DNA of 5,100 nucleotides from Pseudomonadota bacterium (GTDB lineage: Bacteria; Pseudomonadota; Gammaproteobacteria; Xanthomonadales; Xanthomonadaceae). The position numbers and the translations under genes were made by a program. The stretch is taken from positions 1 through 5,100 of the forward strand of contig JAEWAG010000056.1 in NCBI GenBank assembly GCA_023391775.1, given 5' to 3'. Positions within the stretch are counted from its first letter, which is position 1, and every line of letters begins with the position of its first letter. Positions 1 to 4,217 of this stretch are shown in pieces. The notes below the pieces were generated by a model that was not told where the DNA came from, ran no database searches, and saw only the letters and a list, made by a program, of their open reading frames with translations.

Positions 1-98
1 GCGCCGGGGGGCGTCAGCGGCGGCTCCACCCGGTCGCTACCGGTGCAGGCGGCAAGCCCGAGGGCGAGAACAGCAATGGCGGGTACGGTCCGGGGCAC
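1..98 (-). CDS. N-terminus of a small lipoprotein (partial, runs off the left edge)
   Basis: Reading leftwards from a GTG at 98-96, the frame is open to the edge of the window (32 codons seen). The start is MPRTVPAIAVLALGLAAC: an Arg at residue 3, a short hydrophobic stretch (residues 5-17), and the lipobox L15-A16-A17-C18. This predicts cleavage by signal peptidase II, lipid attachment to Cys18 and anchoring in an inner or outer membrane. Residue 19 is Thr rather than Asp, so by the enterobacterial Lol rule it would go to the outer membrane; that rule may not hold exactly here. A Pro-rich, probably flexible segment follows (VEPPLTPPG). The GTG start is chosen because AGGAG lies 8 bases upstream and because the signal sequence begins right there. 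The mature domain is outside the window, so no function can be named. It is divergent from the acidic-protein gene. Confidence 0.72.
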   Translation of the reverse strand, partial: MPRTVPAIAVLALGLAACTGSDRVEPPLTPPG

Positions 99-106
99 GG
101 TGGCAG

Positions 107-111
107 CTCCT
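107..111 (-). promoter_or_regulatory. Ribosome binding site of the minus-strand lipoprotein gene
   Basis: The minus strand reads AGGAG here, 8 bases before the GTG at 98. It decides the GTG start, because no ATG is available in that frame near the lipobox. Confidence 0.65.
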
Positions 112-167
112 GGAAGGGAGGGCGTTACCGGATACCACGCTGCGATCCGCGGCCGGGTGAAGCGGAC

Positions 168-194
168 GCGGGCGCACGACGGTTGCGCGCCCGC
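168..194. repeat. 8-bp GC inverted repeat in the divergent intergenic region
   Basis: GCGGGCGC at 168-175 and GCGCCCGC at 187-194 are perfect reverse complements around an 11-base loop. The repeat lies between the divergently oriented lipoprotein gene and the acidic-protein gene. No T-tract follows on either strand. It could be a weak hairpin or a protein site, but in DNA this GC-rich an 8-bp match can also arise by chance. Confidence 0.3.
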
Positions 195-235
195 AGGCAG
201 GTGCAAGCATGGCGTCAACGCGGTGGCCTCCGGCA

Positions 236-268
236 TTGACGTCCCGCTTCCAGCCCGCCGGCTACGGT
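236..268 (+). promoter_or_regulatory. Possible promoter for the acidic protein-lipocalin pair
   Basis: TTGACG at 236-241 matches five of six bases of the sigma-70 -35 box. TACGGT at 263-268 has the three most conserved -10 positions (T, A and final T). The spacing of 21 bases is longer than the usual 16-18, so one of the two boxes may be wrong. A start near 275 would leave a leader of about 23 bases containing the ribosome binding site. This is a tentative assignment. Confidence 0.3.
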
Positions 269-297
269 CGAGCCTCCCCACACAGCCGGAGGCTTCC

Positions 298-570
298 ATG
301 GCCCGTTCCAATCCCACCATTCCCGATGCACCCGAGGACGAGGTCCGCCTGGGCGAGGACGGCGTGTCGCTGGAACAGCGCGGTCCGGAGCTGAAGGATC
401 CCCGCTCGGTCGCGGCGATCGACAACATCGGCGTGGACGACCAGGCCGACCTGCTGGATATCGCGCTGGATGAAGAGCCGGGCGATCGCGACGCCACCGG
501 GCGCTCGTTCGCCGATGACGTGCGCAGCGACGCGCTCAACGGCGGCATCCGCGAAAGCGGCGAAGGCTGA
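298..570 (+). CDS. Small acidic protein of unknown function (90 aa)
   Basis: I do not recognise this protein as a named family. It has 90 residues with 24 Asp/Glu against 9 Arg/Lys, and no Cys, Trp, Tyr or His. It has no signal peptide and no membrane segment, so it is probably a soluble cytoplasmic protein, perhaps partly disordered at both ends. The middle (residues 34-60) is the most structured-looking part: a DPRSVAAIDNIGVDD stretch followed by a short amphipathic acidic helix (QADLLDIALDEE). The tail is Gly-rich. The ATG at 298 is chosen because CGGAGG lies at 287-292 with a 5-base spacer. The frame stays open back to an ATG at 43, but that stretch is Arg/Ala-rich non-coding-like sequence. 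Stop TGA is at 568-570. The lipocalin gene begins 52 bases downstream on the same strand, so the two are probably co-transcribed. Codon use matches the neighbours. That it is a real gene is fairly sure; its role is unknown. Confidence 0.75.
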   Translation: MARSNPTIPDAPEDEVRLGEDGVSLEQRGPELKDPRSVAAIDNIGVDDQADLLDIALDEEPGDRDATGRSFADDVRSDALNGGIRESGEG

Positions 571-622
571 TCCGCCGCACGGCTGCGCGCCAAGGGAAAC
601 CCACGCAACAGAGGAGAAACGC

Positions 623-1123
623 ATGAGTGATGCAAGCCACCCCGTGACCGTGGCGTCGGTCGACCTGCAGCGCTACCTCGGCACCTGGTACGAGATCGCG
701 CGCCTGCCGATGCGCCATGAGCCCGAGGATTACCGCGACATCACCGCGACCTATTCGCTCAATCCCGAAGGCACGGTCAAGGTGCAGAACCGGGCCCGCG
801 ACGGCAAGGGCGAGCCGCAGGAGTCGGTCGGCGAAGCCACGGTGGTCGAGGGCAGCGGCAACGCGAAGCTGGAAGTGAGCTTCATGCCCGACGGCCTGAA
901 GTGGATTCCGTTCACCAAGGGCGACTACTGGATCCTGCGCCTGGATCCGGAGTACCGCACCGCGCTGGTTGGTTCCCCGGATCACAAGTACCTGTGGCTG
1001 CTGTCGCGCGAGCCCGTGCTGGCACCGCAGGTGCAGCAGGAGTTCCTGGACGCGGCGCGCGAGCAGGGGTACGACCTGGCCGACCTGATCATCACCCCGC
1101 ACACCGGCAACCCGGTGCGCTGA
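623..1123 (+). CDS. blc: Bacterial lipocalin, Blc/apolipoprotein D-like, without signal peptide
   Basis: This is a 166-residue single-domain lipocalin, an eight-stranded beta barrel. Family members such as E. coli Blc bind fatty acids, lysophospholipids or other small hydrophobic molecules and are linked to membrane maintenance and stress. The sequence shows the first lipocalin signature at residues 18-28 (YLGTWYEIARL, with the invariant G20-x-W22). It also shows the conserved second half at residues 99-130: GDYWILRLD, ALVGSP, then YLWLLSRE with Arg129 closing the barrel. A C-terminal helix (residues 133-150) follows. The start ATG has AGGAG at 612-616 with a 6-base spacer. E. coli Blc begins with a lipoprotein signal and lipobox; here the barrel starts within about 18 residues of the start and there is no hydrophobic leader or Cys, so the protein should stay in the cytoplasm unless exported in another way. 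The in-frame extension upstream overlaps the previous gene and gives no credible signal peptide. The family call is secure. The symbol is by homology only. Confidence 0.9.
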   Translation: MSDASHPVTVASVDLQRYLGTWYEIARLPMRHEPEDYRDITATYSLNPEGTVKVQNRARDGKGEPQESVGEATVVEGSGNAKLEVSFMPDGLKWIPFTKGDYWILRLDPEYRTALVGSPDHKYLWLLSREPVLAPQVQQEFLDAAREQGYDLADLIITPHTGNPVR

Positions 1124-1135
1124 AGGCGGGATGGC

Positions 1136-1162
1136 GCCGCCGGCATCGCGGTTGCCGGCGGC
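1136..1162 (+). terminator. Strong GC hairpin after the lipocalin gene, terminator-like without a T-tract
   Basis: GCCGCCGGCA at 1136-1145 and TGCCGGCGGC at 1153-1162 are a perfect 10-bp inverted repeat around a 7-base loop, starting 12 bases after the lipocalin stop. No run of T follows, so it is not a classical intrinsic terminator. It could end or protect the lipocalin transcript, or be part of a dispersed palindromic element. Its placement between the lipocalin stop and the dapA promoter fits a transcript 3' end. Confidence 0.45.
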
Positions 1163-1231
1163 CGCCCGACGGCGCGGCAACCGTTGCAGCAGTGACTACC
1201 GCGGTATCGCCAAACCGGTCGCACCTGCCGA

Positions 1232-1237
1232 TAGAAT
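1232..1237 (+). promoter_or_regulatory. Likely -10 box of the dapA promoter
   Basis: TAGAAT (five of six matches to TATAAT) lies 30 bases before the dapA start codon. The expected -35 region (about 1208-1215) has no good TTGACA match, which is common for promoters in GC-rich xanthomonads. Transcription would begin near 1244, giving a leader of about 24 bases. A TTGCAG at 1184-1189 is too far upstream to be its -35. Confidence 0.5.
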
Positions 1238-1267
1238 CGGCGCTCCCCACGCGAACCGATCCAGGCC

Positions 1268-2170
1268 ATGACCGCTCCTGATGTCTTCCTGCGCGGCAGT
1301 ATCGTCGCCCTCGTCACCCCGATGCACGACGACGGCAGCGTCGACTACGACGCGTTGCGGCGGCTGGTCGACTGGCATGTCGAGGAAGGCACCGATTGCA
1401 TCGGCGTGGTCGGTACCACCGGCGAGTCGCCGACGGTGAACGTCGATGAGCACTGCGAGATCATCCGCGTGGCGGTCGAGCAGGCCGCCGGGCGGGTGCC
1501 GGTGATGGCGGGCTGCGGCGGCAACTCCACCGCCGAGGCGATCGCCTTGGCGCGGTTCGCGCGCGAGGTCGGCGCGCACAGCCAGCTGCAGGTGGTGCCG
1601 TACTACAACCGCCCCGGGCAGGAGGGTCAGTACCTGCACTTCAAGGCGATCGCCGAAGCGACCGGTGACCTGCCCATCGTGCTGTACAACGTTCCCGGTC
1701 GTACCGCTGCGGACCTGCAGCACGAGACCGTGCTGCGCCTGGCGCAGGTGCCGGGCGTGGTCGGCATCAAGGAGGCCACCGGCAACCTGGAACGCGCGCA
1801 GTGGCTGGTCCGCGAGGCGCCAGCCGGCTTCGCGGTGTATTCCGGCGACGACGCCACCGCCGTGGCGCTGATGCTGTGTGGCGGGCACGGCAATGTCAGC
1901 GTGACCGCCAACGTGGCCCCGGGTGCCATGCGCCGGCTGTGTGCGGCGGCGCTGGCTGGTGATGTGGCCACCGCCATGGCCATCCAGATGCAGCTGCTGC
2001 CGCTGCACCGCCAGCTGTTCTGCGAAGCCAATCCCATCCCCGTGAAGTGGGCGCTGGCGCGGCTGGGCCGCATCGGCGGACACCTGCGCCTGCCGCTGAC
2101 CCCGCTGGAAGCCGCAGGGCAGGCCAGGGTCGAGGCGGCCCTGCGCGAGGCCGGGCTGCTGGCGGCCTGA
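1268..2170 (+). CDS. dapA: 4-hydroxy-tetrahydrodipicolinate synthase (DapA)
   Basis: DapA condenses pyruvate with L-aspartate semialdehyde in the cytoplasm. This is the first committed step to diaminopimelate for peptidoglycan and to lysine. The 300-residue protein spans the whole (beta/alpha)8-barrel family length (E. coli: 292) and follows the E. coli enzyme closely: [10 protein letters not shown] at 10-19, the pyruvate-binding GTTGES at 49-54 (T50, T51), PYYNRP at 111-116 (Y113, the partner of E. coli Tyr107), and LYNVPGRT at 139-146. In that last motif Tyr140 completes the catalytic triad and Arg145 binds aspartate semialdehyde. GIKEATGN at 166-173 carries Schiff-base Lys168, SGDDA is at 192-196 and [12 protein letters not shown] at 205-216. 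All catalytic residues are present. The Shine-Dalgarno match is weak: only CCAGG immediately before the ATG, but no other in-frame ATG or GTG nearby fits the family N-terminus. It is preceded by its own likely promoter. The DUF72 gene starts 71 bases downstream. Feedback by lysine cannot be judged from sequence. Confidence 0.97.
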   Translation: MTAPDVFLRGSIVALVTPMHDDGSVDYDALRRLVDWHVEEGTDCIGVVGTTGESPTVNVDEHCEIIRVAVEQAAGRVPVMAGCGGNSTAEAIALARFAREVGAHSQLQVVPYYNRPGQEGQYLHFKAIAEATGDLPIVLYNVPGRTAADLQHETVLRLAQVPGVVGIKEATGNLERAQWLVREAPAGFAVYSGDDATAVALMLCGGHGNVSVTANVAPGAMRRLCAAALAGDVATAMAIQMQLLPLHRQLFCEANPIPVKWALARLGRIGGHLRLPLTPLEAAGQARVEAALREAGLLAA

Positions 2171-2184
2171 GCCGCATCCTGCTT

Positions 2185-2236
2185 CTCCCGCCTCTCACGC
2201 CACGGGCCTGACACTCGCCGCGTTCGCACGCGGGAG
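2185..2236 (+). repeat. 7-bp complementary pair that could cover the DUF72 ribosome binding site
   Basis: CTCCCGC at 2185-2191 is perfectly complementary to GCGGGAG at 2230-2236, which contains the ribosome binding site of the DUF72 gene. A competing 5-bp hairpin (CCGCG 2218-2222 with CGCGG 2229-2233) also touches it. Either could hide the site in mRNA. The loop of the first is 38 bases and the second stem is short, so this may be chance. Confidence 0.25.
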
Positions 2237-2241
2237 CGGTC

Positions 2242-2994
2242 ATGGCTGGCAGGACGGCGGGGCGGGTCAGGATCGGATGCGCCGGCTGGTCGATTCCCGG
2301 CCGGCATGCCGGCCTGTTCGGCGACGGCGACAGCGCCTTGGCGCGCTATGCCACCCGCTTCGACGTGGTCGAGGTGAACTCCTCCTTCTACCGCCCGCAC
2401 CAGCGCAGCACCTGGCAGCGCTGGGCGGCGACCGTGCCGCGCGGCTTCCGCTTCTCGGTCAAGCTGCCCGGCGAGATTTCGCACGAGCTGGGGCTGCGCG
2501 GCACCGGGCCGGCGCTGGACCGCTTCCTTGGCCAGGTGGATGGGCTGGGCCGGAAGCTCGGCGGTTTCCTGTTGCAGCTGCCGCCCGGTCTTGTGCTGGA
2601 CGGACGCAGCGCGGCCGCCTTCCTGGCCATGTTCCGCCGACGCAGCAGCCTGCCGCTGGCCTGCGAGCCGCGCCATCCGAGCTGGTTCACGCCTGCCGCC
2701 GACGCGCTGCTGGCGCGCTACGGGGCCAGCCGTGTGGCGGCCAATCCGCCGCGCGTGCCCGGCGGCGATGCACCGGCGGCGTCGCCACGCTGGCGCTACT
2801 GGCGCTGGCACGGCTCGCCCCGCATCTACTACAGCGACTACACCGACGATGCCCTGGCCGGGCTGGCCACGGCGGTGCGCGGTGCAGGCGGCGGGGGCCC
2901 GCGCTGGGTGATCTTCGACAACACCGCCCATGGCTTTGCCGTGGCCAATGCCGCCCGCCTGCAGGAGCTGCTGGCGGGTGACAAGCCTGGCTAG
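2242..2994 (+). CDS. DUF72 (YecE-like) domain protein
   Basis: This 250-residue protein matches the DUF72/YecE family, a TIM-barrel-like fold with no firmly established biochemical role. Family landmarks are all visible: RIGCAGWS at 10-17, the FDVVEVNSSFYR stretch at 40-51, FRFSVKLP at 69-76, and the KLGGFLLQLPP stretch at 105-115. They continue with CEPRHPSWF at 141-149, a W-R-W-H-G-S strand at 187-192 leading into YYSDYT at 196-201, and the C-terminal WVIFDNTAHGFAVANAARL region at 222-240. The conserved polar residues (E44, N46, K74, E142, R144, H145, H190, N227, N236) cluster as expected for a barrel active site, so an enzyme is likely, but the substrate is unknown. The start ATG has GGGAG at 2232-2236 with a 5-base spacer. 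It follows dapA by 71 bases with no clear terminator, so read-through from dapA is possible. Its TAG stop overlaps the stop of the convergent 57-aa gene. Confidence 0.9.
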   Translation: MAGRTAGRVRIGCAGWSIPGRHAGLFGDGDSALARYATRFDVVEVNSSFYRPHQRSTWQRWAATVPRGFRFSVKLPGEISHELGLRGTGPALDRFLGQVDGLGRKLGGFLLQLPPGLVLDGRSAAAFLAMFRRRSSLPLACEPRHPSWFTPAADALLARYGASRVAANPPRVPGGDAPAASPRWRYWRWHGSPRIYYSDYTDDALAGLATAVRGAGGGGPRWVIFDNTAHGFAVANAARLQELLAGDKPG

Positions 2995-3164
2995 CGGTCC
3001 CGGCCTGCGCGGGCCCATGCCAGCACCCGCCGCAGCAGGCGCGGGACGAGCGCAAGCAGGGCGAGGGTGGGCGCGAAGATCTCGCGCACGCCCTCGCGGA
3101 TGCCTTCGCGAATGCCTGCGACGATTTCCGCGTACGGGTTGGCCCGGTGGTTGCGCTGGGTCAT
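2991..3164 (-). CDS. Small basic protein with G-(I/V)-R-E repeats, 57 aa, unknown function
   Basis: This short minus-strand gene has an excellent start: AGGAG at 3174-3170, a 5-base spacer, then ATG at 3164. It encodes 57 residues: a polar N-terminus (MTQRNHRANPYAE), three copies of G-(I/V)-R-E at residues 17-28, a hydrophobic stretch APTLALLALVP (31-41), and an Arg-rich amphipathic tail (RLLRRVLAWARAGRDR). There is no cleavable signal peptide. The whole could form one long amphipathic helix, or a hairpin with a short membrane-dipping segment. It carries 13 Arg against 5 acidic residues. Its TAG stop (minus 2993-2991) interlocks with the DUF72 TAG stop in CTAG. It is divergent from xthA. A weak upstream promoter candidate on the minus strand is TCGACA (3230-3225), 17 bases, TGCATG (3207-3202). 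I do not recognise a family. The ribosome site, the tight stop overlap and the lack of any other gene in this interval make it likely to be real. Confidence 0.68.
   Translation of the reverse strand: MTQRNHRANPYAEIVAGIREGIREGVREIFAPTLALLALVPRLLRRVLAWARAGRDR
3081..3116 (-). repeat. Three imperfect tandem 12-bp repeats inside the 57-aa gene
   Basis: On the minus strand the units are GGCATTCGCGAA, GGCATCCGCGAG and GGCGTGCGCGAG. Each encodes Gly-Ile/Val-Arg-Glu. Two of the four differences between neighbouring units are silent, which suggests the protein repeat is kept by selection. Confidence 0.75.
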
Positions 3165-3169
3165 TGCTG

Positions 3170-3174
3170 CTCCT
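3170..3174 (-). promoter_or_regulatory. Ribosome binding site of the 57-aa gene
   Basis: The minus strand reads AGGAG five bases before the ATG at 3164. It is one of the best Shine-Dalgarno matches in the window and the main evidence that the short frame is translated. Confidence 0.65.
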
Positions 3175-3276
3175 GGTCAGTTGGGTGTGGACCCACGCTG
3201 GCATGCAGTCGCGCCTGTAAAAGTTGTCGAGGCCCGGCGTCCGGCCGATGTCCGCACTGGACCGCGGGCGCTGCGA

Positions 3277-3327
3277 TTAGCCGATGCTTCACCGTCCCCC
3301 GACCCGCGCTGCCGGAGCATCGGCTGG
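3277..3327. repeat. Inverted repeat (14 pairs) upstream of xthA
   Basis: AGCCGATGCT at 3279-3288 and AGCATCGGCT at 3316-3325 are perfect reverse complements. The stem extends to 14 pairs if three G-U wobbles and one further C-G pair are allowed (3277-3290 with 3314-3327), with a 23-base loop. It lies in the 191-base gap between the divergent 57-aa gene and xthA, 17 bases before the xthA ribosome binding site. It may be a leader hairpin in xthA mRNA, an operator with two half-sites, or a dispersed palindromic repeat. The left arm contains GATGCT, which could itself be a -10 box. No T-tract follows. Confidence 0.55.
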
Positions 3328-3355
3328 GGAATCCACGCCTCACCGGAGCCGGACC

Positions 3356-4159
3356 ATGCCCCGCCGCAAGACCCGCGAGCTCACCCTGGCGACCTTCAAC
3401 GTCAATGGAATCGGCACCCGGCTCCCGCACCTGCTGGCCTGGCTGGAGCGCGAACAGCCGGACGTGGTCGCCCTGCAGGAGCTGAAGGCACGCGACGAGG
3501 CCTTCCCCGCCGCCGAACTGGAGGCGGCCGGCTACGGGGCGGTGTGGCACGGCGAGCACCGCTGGAACGGGGTGGCGCTGCTGGCCCGCGGCGCGATGCC
3601 GATGGAGAGCCGGCGCGGGCTGCCCGGTGACCGCAGCGACAGCCAGAGCCGCTACCTCGAGGCGGCGATCCACGGCGTGGTGGTCGGTGCCCTGTACCTG
3701 CCCAACGGCAACCCGCAGCCCGGGCCCAAGTTCGACTACAAACTCAAGTGGATGGCACGCCTGGCGCGCCATGCGGCGACCCTGGTGGATCTGCCGCATC
3801 CGGTGGTGCTGATGGGCGACTTCAACGTCATTCCCACCGACCAGGACGTGTACGACCCGAAGTCGTGGAAACGCGACGCGCTGATCCAGCCGGAGGCGCG
3901 CGAGGCCTACGCGGAACTGCTGGCGCAGGGCTGGACCGACGCCCTGCGCCAGGTCCACGGCGAGGAACGGATCTACACGTTCTGGGACTACTTCCGCCAG
4001 CATTTCCAGCGCGACCGCGGCCTACGCATCGACCACCTGCTGCTCAACCCGGTGATGGCCGCCGGCCTGCAGGACGCCGGCGTGGATCGCTGGGTGCGCG
4101 CGCTGGAAAAGCCCAGCGACCACGCACCGACCTGGGTGCGGGTGAAGCTCCCCGCCTGA
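3356..4159 (+). CDS. xthA: Exodeoxyribonuclease III (AP endonuclease, XthA/ExoA type)
   Basis: This enzyme of the endonuclease/exonuclease/phosphatase superfamily cuts DNA 5' to abasic sites and removes 3' blocking groups in base excision repair; it also has 3'-5' exonuclease activity. It has 267 residues (E. coli XthA 268). Visible active-site elements are ATFNVNGI at 12-19 (N15), ALQELK at 39-44 (metal ligand E42), HRWNGVALLAR at 68-78, LYLPNG at 113-118 (Y114), and LMGDFNV at 152-158 (D155, N157). The end of the fold carries YTFWDY at 207-212, LRIDHLL at 223-229 (D226) and the closing SDHAPTW at 254-260 (D255, H256). All catalytic residues are intact. The ATG at 3356 is preferred over an in-frame ATG at 3284: GGAG at 3345-3348 stands 7 bases before it, the homologous part begins eight residues later, and the earlier ATG lies inside the inverted repeat. 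It is divergent from the 57-aa gene; the next gene starts 58 bases downstream. Confidence 0.95.
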   Translation: MPRRKTRELTLATFNVNGIGTRLPHLLAWLEREQPDVVALQELKARDEAFPAAELEAAGYGAVWHGEHRWNGVALLARGAMPMESRRGLPGDRSDSQSRYLEAAIHGVVVGALYLPNGNPQPGPKFDYKLKWMARLARHAATLVDLPHPVVLMGDFNVIPTDQDVYDPKSWKRDALIQPEAREAYAELLAQGWTDALRQVHGEERIYTFWDYFRQHFQRDRGLRIDHLLLNPVMAAGLQDAGVDRWVRALEKPSDHAPTWVRVKLPA

Positions 4160-4182
4160 GCGCTTCGCCGGTACACGTGCAG

Positions 4183-4201
4183 GCGGCCATCACCCGGCCG
4201 C
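4183..4201 (+). terminator. Weak 6-bp GC hairpin after xthA
   Basis: GCGGCC at 4183-4188 pairs with GGCCGC at 4196-4201 around a 7-base loop, 23 bases after the xthA stop. No T-tract follows and the stem is short. It lies over the expected -35 region of the following gene, so it could equally be incidental to that promoter. Confidence 0.25.
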
Positions 4202-4205
4202 GTCC

Positions 4206-4211
4206 TATGCT
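4206..4211 (+). promoter_or_regulatory. Likely -10 box placed for leaderless transcription of the last gene
   Basis: TATGCT ends 6 bases before the ATG at 4218, so transcription would begin at or next to the A of the start codon. No Shine-Dalgarno sequence lies before this ATG (only TGTGGGC), which agrees with a leaderless mRNA. The -35 region is poor. The alternative is translation from a longer mRNA reading through from xthA. Confidence 0.42.
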
Positions 4212-4217
4212 GTGGGC

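Noticed and set aside
43..297. N-terminal extension of the acidic protein to an ATG at 43
   Set aside because: The extension has unrelated Arg/Ala-rich composition, overlaps the divergent lipoprotein start, and the ATG at 298 has a strong ribosome site.
470..622. N-terminal extension of the lipocalin to an ATG at 470, which might have supplied a signal peptide
   Set aside because: It overlaps the acidic-protein gene by about 100 bases. Its residues are polar and basic with no hydrophobic core or lipobox, and the ATG at 623 has AGGAG at the right distance.
1198..1205. Palindrome ACCGCGGT upstream of dapA as an operator
   Set aside because: An 8-base GC palindrome is expected often in DNA of this composition, and no second copy or known regulator site is seen.
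3182..3195. Small hairpin TGGGT-GTGG-ACCCA upstream of the 57-aa gene
   Set aside because: Only a 5-bp stem with no further support; easily found by chance.
1627..3204. A 525-codon open frame on the minus strand
   Set aside because: It runs antisense through most of dapA, all of the DUF72 gene and the 57-aa gene. Its product is Arg/Pro/Ala-rich low-complexity sequence with no motif. This is the usual mirror of strong GC3 bias in real genes.
3284..3355. Extension of ExoIII to an ATG at 3284
   Set aside because: It would start inside the inverted repeat, adds 24 residues absent from the family, and lacks a ribosome site. The ATG at 3356 has GGAG 7 bases upstream.
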